Positions 8,271 through 18,099 are shown, numbered from the stretch's first letter. The stretch: DNA of 64,000 nt from Bradyrhizobium sp. SZCCT0231 (GCF_018130245.1 NZ_JAFCKP010000007.1:124001-188000); one strand, 5' to 3'. The notes: a model not told the origin generated them from the sequence alone. Numbers and translations are program-made.

Positions 8271-8358
8271 GGTGGGCAAAGGCGCGGAGCGCCGTGCCCA
8301 CCATCGCTCCTGAGCCGCGATGAAGTTGGTGGGCACGCTTCGCTTTGCCCACCCTACG
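8266..8358. repeat. extragenic palindrome family A, copy 1
   Basis: The left arm is cgtagggtgggcaaaggcgc then gccgtgcccacca; the right arm is ttggtgggcacgcttcgc then tttgcccaccctacgg. The arms pair almost throughout, forming a long hairpin of about 93 bases. It ends the thioesterase gene and sits 8 bases from the proC stop. Four more copies are at 19227, 32287, 54747 and 57887. Confidence 0.85.
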
Positions 8359-8366
8359 GCACCTGT

Positions 8367-9194
8367 TTACTTCGCGAGCTCCCTTGATCGCTTCGTCGCC
8401 GCCGCGATCGCGCGGATCATGAGATCGCGCAACCCCGGCTCGCCCATCAGCACGCCGAGCGCTGCGGCCGTGGTGCCGCCGGGCGAGGTGACGTTCTGGC
8501 GCAGCGTGCTGGAGGGCAGCTCCGACCGGTGCAGCAGCTCGCCGGAGCCGGCGACGGTCTCGCGGGCGAGCTTGGTCGCCAGCGCCTCGGGCAAGCCCGC
8601 CTCGACGCCGGCCCGTGCCAGCTCCTCGGCGAGCAGGAACACGTAGGCTGGCCCTGAGCCGGAGACGGCGGTCACCGCGTCCATCAGACCTTCGTCCTCG
8701 ACCCATTCCACCGAGCCGGTGGCGCGCAGCAACGCATCGGCCACCGCGCGCTGCGCGGGGCTGACGTTGTTCGCCGCAACGGCGACGGTGATGCCGCGGC
8801 CGATCGCGGCCGGCGTGTTCGGCATTGTGCGCACCACGGCGCCGCCGCAGACCTCCTGGAGCGAGGCGATCGTCGTGCCCGCCATGATCGAGACCACAGA
8901 GGTCTGGTCCGAGACGAACGGTTTCAGCCTGGCGCCGGCCTCGCGGAACATCTGCGGCTTCACCGCCACGACCAGCGTCTCGACAGCGCCGGCGGTCTTC
9001 ACATCAGGATTGAGCGCGACGCCCTGGGCGGCCAGCGCGGAGATCTCGGGCGAGATGAACGGGTCGACCACCGCGACGCGGCGCGGATCGAGCCCGCCGG
9101 CCAGCCATCCGGTCAGCATTGCGCCGCCCATCTTGCCGGCGCCGGCGAGCAGGATGGTGCCGGTGATGTCTCGGAGAGGGTTGTTGGTTGCCAC
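8367..9194 (-). CDS. proC: pyrroline-5-carboxylate reductase
   Basis: Catalyses the last step of proline synthesis, NAD(P)H reduction of 1-pyrroline-5-carboxylate (EC 1.5.1.2). The 275-residue product has the N-terminal dinucleotide loop LLAGAGKMGGAML, the VVAVKPQ strand, NTPAAIGRG, and the C-terminal signature DAVTAVSGSGPAYVFLLAEE. I place the start at the GTG at 9194 (VATNNPLRD); a second GTG is at 9203. The frame stays open to 9281, but there it translates the adjacent repeat into MGPRFRGDD, a known artefact pattern, so that extension is rejected. It follows the YbjN gene on the same strand with a repeat between. Confidence 0.92.
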   Translation of the reverse strand: MATNNPLRDITGTILLAGAGKMGGAMLTGWLAGGLDPRRVAVVDPFISPEISALAAQGVALNPDVKTAGAVETLVVAVKPQMFREAGARLKPFVSDQTSVVSIMAGTTIASLQEVCGGAVVRTMPNTPAAIGRGITVAVAANNVSPAQRAVADALLRATGSVEWVEDEGLMDAVTAVSGSGPAYVFLLAEELARAGVEAGLPEALATKLARETVAGSGELLHRSELPSSTLRQNVTSPGGTTAAALGVLMGEPGLRDLMIRAIAAATKRSRELAK

Positions 9195-9215
9195 TGTGAT
9201 CACCCAAGCAAAGGT

Positions 9216-9359
9216 GTCGTCCCCGCGAAAGCGGGGACCCATAACACAGGCGGTTCTAATGGATGGAGAGCAGAGCAACAAGCATCGTGCGATACGGCGG
9301 AATCACGCGGTATGGGTCCCGGATCTGCGCGCGCTTGAGGCGCGCTTGTCCAGGACGAC
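9216..9359. repeat. extragenic inverted repeat (family of 7696-7850)
   Basis: The left end gtcgtccccgcgaaagcg followed by gggacccataa faces tatgggtcccggatc and cgcttgtccaggacgac at the right. The ends belong to slightly different sub-types, so this is a composite copy. It fills the gap between the YbjN gene and proC. Confidence 0.7.
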
Positions 9360-9380
9360 AGTGGAGAGGAAGGCGCGACC

Positions 9381-9881
9381 CTAAGCCTCGCCCACCGTGT
9401 CGAACATCGCCGCGTCCATGGCCTGCGCGGTGGTCTTGCCGGCCCACACCACGAACTGGAACGCGGGGAAATAGCGCTCGCAGGCATGGATGGCGCCGGC
9501 GAGCATGGCCTCGCATTGCGCGGTCGAGGCGGTGAGCCCGCCCGGCAGCACCAGGGCCTGGCGGTGCATCACCATGCCGGTGTTGGTCCACAGATCGAAA
9601 TGACCGACCCACAGCTGCTCGTTCACGGCAGCGACGAGCCGCTGCACCTCGCCGCGGCGCGCGAGCGGAATCTTCATGTCGAACGCGCAGGCCAGATGCA
9701 GCGCCTCGATCTCGCCCATCCAGGTGAAGGAGAGCTGGTAGTCGGTCCATTGTCCCTTCGAGACAATCGTGAGTTCGTCTTCGCCGGAGCGTTCGAACGG
9801 CCAGTTGTTGCTGGCAGCGATATCCTCGACCACCGCGAGCGGATGGCTTCTGGAATCGATAGTGCCTTCGAGCAGGGACAT
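9381..9881 (-). CDS. YbjN-domain protein
   Basis: A soluble protein of 166 residues matching the YbjN family (type III secretion chaperone-like fold, role unclear, sometimes linked to stress and motility regulation). Features: the early ASNNWPFERSGEDELTI segment, then LHLACAFDMKIP, and the long helix VQRLVAAVNEQLWVGHFDL that recurs in YbjN proteins of alphaproteobacteria. The ATG at 9881 has caagaggtcg upstream; an earlier in-frame ATG adding MRIKDNKKARGRDG is less likely. No partner gene is evident. Confidence 0.75.
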   Translation of the reverse strand: MSLLEGTIDSRSHPLAVVEDIAASNNWPFERSGEDELTIVSKGQWTDYQLSFTWMGEIEALHLACAFDMKIPLARRGEVQRLVAAVNEQLWVGHFDLWTNTGMVMHRQALVLPGGLTASTAQCEAMLAGAIHACERYFPAFQFVVWAGKTTAQAMDAAMFDTVGEA

Positions 9882-10311
9882 GCCGTCTCGACCTCTTGCC
9901 TTCTTGTTGTCCTTGATACGCACGCGGTTGGGCCCGGCGCGCGCTCCCTAGACGCTACCGCGATCCCTGGAGTCGCTTTCGCGATCCCCTCGGATCAGCG
10001 CGGGCCTTTCGCGGATCAAGTGATGTGATTTGCGGAATCTGCGCAACGGGGTCCCGAGTCCGTCCACAAGCCAGGACTCGTTCGTCCACAGCTCATCTCC
10101 GCCACAATTCTTAACGTCGAGGTCCCGATCCGGACGGAAGAGAACAAACCGGAATCGGATTCGAGCGGCCCGCGCCCATCGCTAATTCCGTCCCACGAGG
10201 CCCGGACCGCCGCAGCAGCATGGGACCATGCGCTTTGCCCATGCGGAACGCGCTTGCCGCGATGGCGCGCCGGCGGCATATTTCCTGTTAGGCCGTTCAT
10301 CCCGAGCGGCC
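9882..10311. other. non-coding gap before the FMN riboswitch
   Basis: About 430 bases separating the divergent YbjN gene and the ribH leader. No convincing reading frame was found. It should hold the promoters for both sides, but no clear -35/-10 pair could be fixed by eye. Confidence 0.4.
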
Positions 10312-10466
10312 GATGTTCTCAGGGCGGGGTGAAAGTCCCCACCGGCGGTAAGGGCCGAAAGGTCTAAGCCCGCGAGCGCCTTCCGTGAGGGTTATCCCGA
10401 AGGGAAGGGTCAGCAGATTCGGTGCGACTCCGAAGCCGACGGTCAAAGTCCGGATGAAAGAGAACG
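10312..10466 (+). promoter_or_regulatory. FMN riboswitch (RFN element)
   Basis: The conserved RFN blocks are present in order: gttctcagggcggggtgaaa, the ccccaccggcggtaa box, agcccgcgagcg, the variable hairpin of about 45 bases, ggtcagcagattcggtg, ccgaagccgacggtcaaagt and ggatgaaagagaac closing the P1 stem. It lies 80 bases before the ribH start on the same strand, so FMN would repress lumazine synthase expression. No obvious terminator with a T-run separates it from the gene, favouring control of translation initiation. Confidence 0.95.
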
Positions 10467-10546
10467 GTCGGTGGCAGACGCATCGCAAGGTGCGGCTGTT
10501 TGTCGTTCCGTGTGCCCTGATTCTGGTCCTTAAACCGAGGAAAGCC

Positions 10547-11107
10547 ATGAATCAGATGTTGCAAGATCCCCAAACCGAAACCTCCCTGCCCACCCAACCG
10601 CCGGTTCCACAGGACCCGGTGACGGAGCATCCGCGCTTCGCAAAGCCGCAGCGGGTGGCCTTCGTGCAGGCCTGCTGGCACCGCGACGTGGTCGCGGAGG
10701 CCCGCATCGCCTTCCTGAAGGAGGCGGAGGCGCGGCACCTCACCCATGTCGACGTGTTCGAGGTGCCGGGCTCGTTCGAGATCCCGCTGCACGCCCAGGT
10801 CCTCGCCAAGACGCGGCGCTACACCGCGATCGTCGCCGCCGGTCTCGTCGTCGACGGCGGCATCTACCGCCACGAATTCGTCGCCGACACCGTGATCAAG
10901 GCGCTGATGGACGTGCAGCTCCGTACCGAGGTGCCGGTGTTCTCGGCCGTGCTGACGCCGCAGCAATTCCACGAGACCGAGGTGCACTACGACTTCTTCC
11001 GCAAGCATTTCGCGATCAAGGGCGTGGAGGTCGCGGCAGCCTGTGCGGAGACGTTGCACGGCCTGGAGCGCCTGCGCGGCCAGGTCGCGGCGGGGATCGT
11101 GGGGTAG
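10547..11107 (+). CDS. ribH: 6,7-dimethyl-8-ribityllumazine synthase, type II
   Basis: Condenses 5-amino-6-ribitylaminouracil with 3,4-dihydroxy-2-butanone 4-phosphate, the penultimate riboflavin step (EC 2.5.1.78). Motifs: FVQACWHRDVV, VPGSFEIPL, VVDGGIYRHEFVADTVI and a late FHETEVHYDFFRKHF block. The GGIYRHEFVA version and the Ala-Cys-Ala end are like the RibH2 type of Brucella and rhizobia rather than the usual GETxHFDYV form. The product has 186 residues with a proline-rich N-terminal tail of about 30. It is a single-gene unit behind an FMN riboswitch, with the other rib genes elsewhere. Confidence 0.93.
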   Translation: MNQMLQDPQTETSLPTQPPVPQDPVTEHPRFAKPQRVAFVQACWHRDVVAEARIAFLKEAEARHLTHVDVFEVPGSFEIPLHAQVLAKTRRYTAIVAAGLVVDGGIYRHEFVADTVIKALMDVQLRTEVPVFSAVLTPQQFHETEVHYDFFRKHFAIKGVEVAAACAETLHGLERLRGQVAAGIVG

Positions 11108-11116
11108 GGCAGATGG

Positions 11117-11218
11117 TCATTCCGGGGCGTGCGTAGCACGAGCCCGGAATCCATTTATCTACACGGATTGCTGAAAGATGGATTCCGGGTTCGCCTCTCC
11201 GAGGCGCCCCGGAATGAC
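11117..11218. repeat. extragenic palindrome family B, copy 1
   Basis: The left arm gtcattccggggcgtgcg then gagcccggaatccat pairs with atggattccgggttcgc and gcgccccggaatgac on the right. It lies between the convergent ribH and prs genes. Other copies: 13068-13171, 35474-35594, and halves at 24968 and 25511. Confidence 0.85.
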
Positions 11219-11227
11219 AGCTGATGA

Positions 11228-12181
<954 letters not shown>

Positions 12182-12375
12182 GGACGCTTCCTCCCGCGCT
12201 TTGCTGGATACGACGTTCAACATCAGAAAATACCCACTGGCAGCACGGTTACGACGGGCGAGGAAATATCAGGCGGGGGGCTGCAATGGCAACCCGGGAT
12301 GCTACGTTTTCCCTTCGAAAATCCTGAGTCGGGCCAACGGCTTGGCCGCAACTTGAGGCCGTGGTTTAGCGGGGG

Positions 12376-13005
12376 TTATCGTTCGGCATAGCCGAGGGCT
12401 GAGGCCGGCATGTCCGGCCCTGGGGCGTCCTTGACGACGCTTGCCACCGCCGGTCCCCGCAACGCCGGAGCCGCGCCGGGGGCATCCGGCGTGCCGTTGA
12501 TCATGTTGGAAAGTCCGCTGAATCCGGTCTGGGCGATCTTCCGCAGCACGAGGTCGTCGGCCGCGGCCCAAGGATCGCGTGTCGCGTCGCGGCCGCCCTT
12601 GGCCGAGGTCGGTTCCTCGCCGGAGAGGCGCAGCGCCCGCTGCTGGTTGGCGTCGTAGACGTCCCAGACCCAGGCGATCACGGTCTTGCCGCGCACCACC
12701 TGGGCGGAGAGATAGCTGCGCACGCGGTAGGCGGCCGTGCCCTCGCGGGAGACCACGGACAGGCTGCGCAGCTTGGATTCGCTGTCGAGCACGCCGACCA
12801 TGCGGTCGAACACCGGCGGCGGCGGCCCGTCGATGGATTCGAACGCGACCGTCGCTCCCGAGCCGGTGCTCGGTGCCATCGCATAGGAGTTGGCGGCATT
12901 GCCGCCGCCACCGGCGCAGCCGCCAAGCGCGGTCGCGGCTGCCAGCAGCATGACCGCCAGCACGCGCGAACCCGCGCGGCACAGAAAAGATGACGCTTCC
13001 CTCAT
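12376..13005 (-). CDS. probable lipoprotein, function unknown
   Basis: A 209-residue product whose signal sequence ends in a lipobox (ALGGC, lipidated Cys30) followed by a glycine-rich linker, so it should be anchored in the inner or outer membrane facing the periplasm. The mature part includes IDGPPPPVFDRMVGVLDSE, a YRVRSYLSA strand and VIAWVWDVYDANQQRAL, a pattern I have seen only in hypothetical proteins of this group. It lies 194 bases upstream of prs on the same strand with nothing obvious between. No catalytic motif is visible. Confidence 0.7.
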   Translation of the reverse strand: MREASSFLCRAGSRVLAVMLLAAATALGGCAGGGGNAANSYAMAPSTGSGATVAFESIDGPPPPVFDRMVGVLDSESKLRSLSVVSREGTAAYRVRSYLSAQVVRGKTVIAWVWDVYDANQQRALRLSGEEPTSAKGGRDATRDPWAAADDLVLRKIAQTGFSGLSNMINGTPDAPGAAPALRGPAVASVVKDAPGPDMPASALGYAER

Positions 13006-13067
13006 TGGAGGGCAGCGATATCGTTAAAATAGATTAAGGTCTAGGGCGGGCGAGCCACAAACACACT

Positions 13068-13171
13068 GTCATTCCGGGGCGCGCCACTTGGCGCGAGCCC
13101 GGAATCCATTTCTCCGCATAATTTGCTGCACGATGGATTCCGGGTTCTCGCTTCGCGAGCCCCGGAATGAC
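13068..13171. repeat. extragenic palindrome family B, copy 2
   Basis: Starts gtcattccggggcgcgcc and ends gagccccggaatgac, with inner arms cccggaatccat and atggattccggg. It separates the lipoprotein start from the pgeF stop. Confidence 0.85.
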
Positions 13172-13189
13172 GGCGTGTTGCTCTTGTGT

Positions 13190-13957
13190 TCACGCTTCGA
13201 GCGCGATGGCGTGAACGTGCCGGCCGTAATCCGGCTCCTTGCGATGCACCGAGCGGCGATAGCTGAAGAAGCGCTCGTCGGCGTAGGTGTCGAGGCCGAG
13301 ATCGTCGATCATCAGGATGCCGGCGGCCTCCAGCCGCTGGCGGATGAAGCCGGCGAGGTCGAACATCGCGTGGCCCTCGCGTAACGAGGGGATGAAGAAC
13401 ACCGCGTTGTCCGCGTCCGCCTCGATGAAGCGCGCGACGAACTCGTTGCCGACCTCGTAGCTGTCCTGGCGGATCAACGGGCCGATCGCGGCGATGATGC
13501 CGCCGCGCGTGGCGCCGAGCGTCTCCATCGCCGAGATCGTCGCTTCCAGCACGCCGGTGAGTGCGCCCTTCCAGCCGGCATGCGCGCCGCCGATCACGCG
13601 CGCATTGGGGTCGACGAACAGCACCGGTCCGCAATCGGCGGTGGAGACGCCGAGCGCGATGCCCGGCGTCTTCGTCACCAGCGCATCGCCCCTCGGCCGC
13701 GGGCCGTTCGGCCACGGCATTTCGGCGACGAGCACGTCGGGCGAATGAATCTGGTGCAGGCTGAGGAAGCGTTCGGGTGCGACGCCGACATGCTCGGCCA
13801 TGCGTCGGCGGTTCTCCGCGACGAGGGCCTGGTCGTCGTTGGAGCCGAGCCCGCCGTTCAGCGCGGAATAGATGCCGCCGGAGACGCCGCCCTCGCGGGT
13901 GAAGAACGCATGGCGCAGGCCGGGCACCGCCGACAGCAGCGACGAAGCAAGCGTCAT
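13190..13957 (-). CDS. pgeF: PgeF/YfiH-type laccase-domain protein
   Basis: A 255-residue protein of the DUF152 multicopper-oxidase-like family (YfiH, PgeF), reported as a peptidoglycan editing factor or purine nucleoside phosphorylase-like enzyme. Metal-ligand candidates are visible: the His in SLHQIHSPDV, the Cys in VSTADCGPVLF and the His in GGAHAGWKG, plus the family motif FFTREGGVS near the N-terminus. Its ATG overlaps the stop of the upstream methyltransferase gene (ATGA), so translation is coupled. The order lgt, methyltransferase, pgeF is common in alphaproteobacteria. Confidence 0.88.
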   Translation of the reverse strand: MTLASSLLSAVPGLRHAFFTREGGVSGGIYSALNGGLGSNDDQALVAENRRRMAEHVGVAPERFLSLHQIHSPDVLVAEMPWPNGPRPRGDALVTKTPGIALGVSTADCGPVLFVDPNARVIGGAHAGWKGALTGVLEATISAMETLGATRGGIIAAIGPLIRQDSYEVGNEFVARFIEADADNAVFFIPSLREGHAMFDLAGFIRQRLEAAGILMIDDLGLDTYADERFFSYRRSVHRKEPDYGRHVHAIALEA

Positions 13958-15072
13958 GAGGCCTCTCCTGCCTGTTCGAGATCGCTGAGGCCGGCAAGGC
14001 CCGATAGCCGGGGCTCGGAGATGCCGAGCACCTTGAACATCGAGCCCATGCCGCCGCGCCCGGTATCGGTCAGGCGCTTGAGCGCCACCGAAATATCGGT
14101 GGCGACGTCGGGCGCCGCCTTCTGCATCAAGGCGGCGGCGCGGGTGTCGATGCCGATGCGCCTGAGGAAGTCGCCTTGCGTCACCGGGCCGTGCACGCGG
14201 GCGCCGACATCCTCGGCCGCGCGCGCCAGCGCCTGGAAGTCGACATGAGCGGTGACGTCGGCCTGGCCCGGTACCTTCAAGGGATCGGCGAAGGTGTGGC
14301 GCGCGATGGCCTGGAAGGTGTCGCCGGCATCGCTGCGCAGATGGCCGTAGTCGATGATGAGCGCCGCGCCGTCCTGGTCGCGCACACGCGTGGCGAGCTT
14401 CATGATTTCGCCGTCGGGCCGCCACTCGAACACGGCGCCGACGGGAGCTGCGCGCACCAAGGGCGGCAGCAGCACGTCGAAGCGCGGCGTCGGCTCCGGC
14501 GCCGCGCCGAACTGAAGCTTGCCGTTGGGATCGATCTCGATCACTCGCTCGTGCCAGCCGTTCTCGTGGCGGATCATCTGGTGGATCGGCAGCACGTCGA
14601 AATATTCGTTGGCGAGGATGATGCTGGGGCCCTCCGGCACCTCGTCGATGCTGTCGTGCCAGGCGATGTTGCGCACGTTGGCGAGCGTCGCGCTCTGCCG
14701 TTCGCGCAAGACCGGATTGACCTCGACCAAGTGAATGTGGAGCGCCTGGTAGAGCGGCGGCAGCACGCGGAGCGCGCGCAGCGCATCCGCCATCATGGTG
14801 CCGCGGCCGGGGCCGAGCTCGACCAGCCGCAAAAATTGCGGCGAGCCCATCTGCTTCCAGACCGAGGCGGTCCACAGCCCCAGGAGCTCGCCGAACATTT
14901 GGCTGACCTCGGGCGCGGTGGTGAAGTCGCCCTCGCGCCCGAGCGGATCGCGCGAGACGTAATAGCCGTAGCGCGGGTGCATCAGGCACAGTTCCATGTA
15001 CCGCCAGACCGGCATCGGTCCTGAGGACTTGATCAGCGCCTTGATCTCGTTGAGGAGCGGCTGGTCGGTCAC
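13954..15072 (-). CDS. MidA/NDUFAF7-type SAM-dependent methyltransferase
   Basis: A 372-residue class I methyltransferase of the DUF185 family. The mitochondrial relative NDUFAF7 (MidA) dimethylates an arginine of a complex I subunit during assembly, and the bacterial substrate is less clear. Signature segments: HPRYGYYVSRDPLG, GDFTTAPEVSQMFGELLG, the SAM loop LVELGPGRGTMMADALRAL near residue 85-100, and ANEYFDVLPIHQ. The start codon is GTG at 15072. It lies 21 bases after lgt and overlaps the next gene by 4 bases. Confidence 0.88.
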   Translation of the reverse strand: MTDQPLLNEIKALIKSSGPMPVWRYMELCLMHPRYGYYVSRDPLGREGDFTTAPEVSQMFGELLGLWTASVWKQMGSPQFLRLVELGPGRGTMMADALRALRVLPPLYQALHIHLVEVNPVLRERQSATLANVRNIAWHDSIDEVPEGPSIILANEYFDVLPIHQMIRHENGWHERVIEIDPNGKLQFGAAPEPTPRFDVLLPPLVRAAPVGAVFEWRPDGEIMKLATRVRDQDGAALIIDYGHLRSDAGDTFQAIARHTFADPLKVPGQADVTAHVDFQALARAAEDVGARVHGPVTQGDFLRRIGIDTRAAALMQKAAPDVATDISVALKRLTDTGRGGMGSMFKVLGISEPRLSGLAGLSDLEQAGEAS

Positions 15073-15093
15073 GGCATGCTTTCTCGAAATGAA

Positions 15094-15939
15094 CTAACGA
15101 ACGGCCTCGATCGGCTTCGGCGCACCGCGCCTCACTGCCAATACAATAAGTATGAGGCCCACGATAAGCATCGGGATCGACAACAGCATGCCCATGGTTA
15201 ATCCGCCCCAGAGGAAACCGAGCTGCGCGTCCGGCTCGCGGAAATGCTCGCCGGCGATCCGGGTCAGCCCGTAGATCAGGATGAAGGCGCCGAGGATCAT
15301 GCCGGGGCGCCTCAAGGCGCCGAAGCGGATCATGATCGCGAGCACGGTGAACAGCAGGATGCCCTCCATGCCCGCTTCATAAAGCTGGCTCGGATGGCGC
15401 GGCAGCTGCGTCGGATCGTTGGGGAAGATCATCGCCCACGGCAGGCTCGGGTCCGTGGCGCGGCCCCACAATTCGCCGTTGATGAAGTTGGCGATGCGTC
15501 CGAGCAAGAGCCCGACCGGGGCGACCGCGGTGGTGATGTCGCCGAGCGACAGGATCGAGATGCCGTTGCGATAGGCGAACCACATCACCGCGACCACGCA
15601 ACCGAGGAAGCCGCCATGGAACGACATGCCGCCCTCCCACAATCTGAAGATCGCGGCGGGATGGTCGATGAAGAAGGGCAGGTTGTAGAACAGCACGTAG
15701 CCGGTGCGGCCGCCGAGGATGATGCCGAGCGTGACCCAGAGGATGAAGTCGTCGACCTGCGCCAGCGAGATCGGCGCCGGCCCGCCCCACAGGCGCTCGT
15801 TCTTCAGCAGCGAGCGCGCATAGAGCCAGCCGAACACGATGCCGCAGATATAGGCCAGCGCATACCAGCGGATCGCGAACGGGCCGATCTCGATCGCGAT
15901 CGGCTTGAAGGCGGGAAAGTCGATCAGCAGAAAGGGCAT
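15094..15939 (-). CDS. lgt: prolipoprotein diacylglyceryl transferase
   Basis: Transfers diacylglycerol from phosphatidylglycerol to the lipobox cysteine of prolipoproteins, the first step of lipoprotein maturation, in the inner membrane (EC 2.5.1.145). The 281-residue protein has about seven hydrophobic helices, the MSFHGGFLG motif, the Lgt signature [14 protein letters not shown] (about residues 148-161) and HPSQLYEAG. The ATG at 15939 ([10 protein letters not shown]) is preceded by agaaggcg. A longer frame adds 66 non-membrane residues antisense to ubiK and is rejected. It is first in the lgt-midA-pgeF operon, divergent from ubiK. Confidence 0.95.
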   Translation of the reverse strand: MPFLLIDFPAFKPIAIEIGPFAIRWYALAYICGIVFGWLYARSLLKNERLWGGPAPISLAQVDDFILWVTLGIILGGRTGYVLFYNLPFFIDHPAAIFRLWEGGMSFHGGFLGCVVAVMWFAYRNGISILSLGDITTAVAPVGLLLGRIANFINGELWGRATDPSLPWAMIFPNDPTQLPRHPSQLYEAGMEGILLFTVLAIMIRFGALRRPGMILGAFILIYGLTRIAGEHFREPDAQLGFLWGGLTMGMLLSIPMLIVGLILIVLAVRRGAPKPIEAVR

Positions 15940-16136
15940 CGCGCCTTCTATGTCCAAGCGAGATCGCGGCGGTCGAGCGCCAGCAGGCGCCCCGTGATTC
16001 TTCTTATGCAGGGACGTTGAATACGATTGCAAGCAAACCGGTTCATGACAAGGATACCGGCGATCGGCCCTTGAACCGGACCAATGGGATTGCCATTGTC
16101 TTTCGAGAGTTCGCGCAAAGTTTATCGGAGGCCGCA

Positions 16137-16388
16137 ATGACCCAGACCAGCAACCGGTTTTTCGACGAGATCGGCCGCCTGATGAACGACGCCGCCGGTG
16201 CGGCCCAGGGCGTCAAGCGCGAGTTCGACACGGTGATGCGCACGCAGGCCGAAAAATTCCTGCGCGACATGGACCTCGTCAAGCGCGAGGAGTTCGAGGC
16301 GGTCAAGGACATGGCGCGCCTGGCGCGCGAGGAGAACGAGGCGCTGAAAGTGCGGATCGCGGCGCTGGAGGCCAAGCTCGGCGGGTGA
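16137..16388 (+). CDS. ubiK: ubiquinone biosynthesis accessory factor UbiK
   Basis: An 83-residue protein of the BMFP/DUF526 family. UbiK acts as an accessory factor for aerobic ubiquinone synthesis together with UbiJ-type lipid-binding proteins. It begins with [15 protein letters not shown] and ends with a coiled coil (about 48-83) with heptads in [18 protein letters not shown] and [13 protein letters not shown], the family layout. The ATG at 16137 has atcggaggccgca upstream. It diverges from lgt and is followed by a large repeat. Confidence 0.88.
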   Translation: MTQTSNRFFDEIGRLMNDAAGAAQGVKREFDTVMRTQAEKFLRDMDLVKREEFEAVKDMARLAREENEALKVRIAALEAKLGG

Positions 16389-16407
16389 CGCCGGTCTAGA
16401 ACGTCTC

Positions 16408-16552
16408 TTACCCTCCCCTGGAGGGGGAGGGTCGGCGCGCAGCGCCGGGGTGGGGTGATCTCTCCACTCGGGCACCGCCTCGATCGAGAGACTGTCACCC
16501 CACCCCGCTCGCGCTTCGCGCGATCGACCCTCCCCCTCCAGGGGAGGGTAAG
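16408..16552. repeat. extragenic long palindrome family D, copy 1
   Basis: The outer arms ttaccctcccctggaggggg and tccaggggagggtaa are complementary. Inner arms ggggtggggtgatctctcc and tgtcaccccacccc also face each other. About 145 bases long. A second copy, with an insertion, is at 63042-63246. Confidence 0.85.
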
Positions 16553-16710
16553 AACCCGGGCCTGCCAGCCCATTCTCCTTGTCATTTCCGCATCTTCCGG
16601 GTAAAAGCCCGCCACGTCCGCGGCCCCCGCACCCCTGGAGGCTTGCTGCGGATGATGCCATGGGCCGCGCTGCGGCCCATTAACTTTTGCAAAAACAAGG
16701 ACTTAACGAC

Positions 16711-17430
16711 ATGGCGACGACCGTCAAGGAATTGAAGGCGACCGCACGTCCGAAGAGCGGCAAGGGGGCCGCCCGGGCTGAGCGTCGCGCCGGGCGAGTG
16801 CCCGGAGTGATCTACGGCAACAACCAGCCCCCGCTGACGATCTCGATCGAAGATCGTGAACTGCGCCAGCGCATCCTCGCCGGCCGGTTCCTGACCACGC
16901 TGGTCGACATCGACCTCGAGGGCAAGAAGCACCGCGTGATTCCGCGCGACTACCACCTGGATCCGGTCAAGGACTTCCCGATCCATGTCGACTTCATGCG
17001 GCTCGGCGAAGGCGCCACCATCCGCATCAGCGTTCCCTTGCACGTCGTGAAGGCGGAAGGCTCGCCGGGCGTGAAGCGCGGCGGCACCGTCAACATCGTC
17101 GCCCACGCGATCGAGCTCGAATGCGGCGTCGAGAGCATCCCGCAATACATCGAGGCTGATGTCGGCTCGCTCGAGATCGGTCACTCGCTGCATCTGTCGG
17201 ACATCAAGCTGCCGGCCGGCGTGAAGGCGCTGGCCCGCGAGGACGCGACCCTCGTCACCATCGTGCCGCCGTCCGGCTACGCCGAAGAGCAGAAGGCCGC
17301 AGCTGCGGCGGCTGCCGGTGGCGCTGCTCCGGGCGCTGCGGCTGCTCCGGCGGCTGGTGCGGCTGCTCCGGCCGCTGCTGCTCCGGCGGCGGCTGCCAAG
17401 GCTCCCGCCGGCGGCGACAAGAAGAAGTAA
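16711..17430 (+). CDS. rplY: 50S ribosomal protein L25 (Ctc form)
   Basis: Binds 5S rRNA in the large subunit. This is the long L25/TL5/Ctc type of 239 residues: an N-terminal 5S-binding domain (about 1-95, with ATARPKSGKGAARAERRAGR and VPGVIYGNN) and a C-terminal beta domain to about 185. A final tail of about 45 residues is almost only Ala, Gly and Pro before closing KKK. The tail is low-complexity and likely disordered. The ATG at 16711 has acaagg upstream. It is followed by pth 58 bases later, a linkage seen widely in bacteria. Confidence 0.95.
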   Translation: MATTVKELKATARPKSGKGAARAERRAGRVPGVIYGNNQPPLTISIEDRELRQRILAGRFLTTLVDIDLEGKKHRVIPRDYHLDPVKDFPIHVDFMRLGEGATIRISVPLHVVKAEGSPGVKRGGTVNIVAHAIELECGVESIPQYIEADVGSLEIGHSLHLSDIKLPAGVKALAREDATLVTIVPPSGYAEEQKAAAAAAAGGAAPGAAAAPAAGAAAPAAAAPAAAAKAPAGGDKKK

Positions 17431-17488
17431 TCTCTCAAGGCTGGCGCGCGGTCCTTGATCGCGCGCCGAGCGAGGGGCGCGCCGCGTC

Positions 17489-18094
17489 ATGCGACTCTTT
17501 GTTGGGCTCGGCAATCCCGGCGCGAAATACGCACGTAACCGGCACAATATCGGCTTCATGGCCGTCGACGAGATCGCGCGGCGTCATGGCTTTGCGCCAT
17601 GGCGCCGTCGTTTTCAGGGCGAGACCTCCGAGGGCTCGCTGGGCAATGAGCGCGTGATCCTGCTCAAGCCCATGACCTATATGAACGAGTCCGGCCGCAG
17701 CGTTCAGGAGGCGGCAGGCTTCTTCAAGATCGCGCCGGGCGACGTCACCGTGTTCCATGACGAGCTCGAGCTGCCGCCGGGCAAGGTGCGGGTGAAGATC
17801 GGCGGCGGCATCGCCGGCCACAACGGCCTGCGCTCCATCTCGGCCCATATCGGCAACGACTATCGCCGGGTGCGGCTCGGCATCGGTCATCCCGGCGTCA
17901 AGGAGATGGTGCACGGCCACGTGCTGTCGGACTTCGCCAAGGCCGACAACGAATGGGTGGCGACGCTCTGCGATGCGGTCGCCGAGCACGCCGCGCTGCT
18001 CGCCAAAGGCACGGACGCGACCTTCGCCAACAGGGTGCATCTCGCCATGCAGGCGAAGGGATTTTTGACCAAGGACGAGAACGGCAAGGAATAA
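17489..18094 (+). CDS. pth: peptidyl-tRNA hydrolase
   Basis: Releases tRNA from peptidyl-tRNA dropped by ribosomes (EC 3.1.1.29). The 201-residue protein shows [20 protein letters not shown] with the catalytic His, the [10 protein letters not shown] motif, the [14 protein letters not shown] segment with the catalytic Asp, and [13 protein letters not shown]. The extra C-terminal residues beyond the E. coli length (194) are minor. It lies between rplY and ychF with only 5 bases before the ychF GTG, so rplY-pth-ychF is likely one transcription unit. Confidence 0.96.
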   Translation: MRLFVGLGNPGAKYARNRHNIGFMAVDEIARRHGFAPWRRRFQGETSEGSLGNERVILLKPMTYMNESGRSVQEAAGFFKIAPGDVTVFHDELELPPGKVRVKIGGGIAGHNGLRSISAHIGNDYRRVRLGIGHPGVKEMVHGHVLSDFAKADNEWVATLCDAVAEHAALLAKGTDATFANRVHLAMQAKGFLTKDENGKE

Positions 18095-18099
18095 CGCTC

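Noticed and set aside
9195-9281. N-terminal extension of proC containing MGPRFRGDD
   Set aside because: This peptide is the translation of the adjacent repeat, seen in many genomes as a false start. The reductase fold begins after it.
13190-14989. 599-codon frame joining pgeF with upstream sequence
   Set aside because: Only the last 255 codons are real. The earlier part is out of frame with the methyltransferase that encodes the same DNA.
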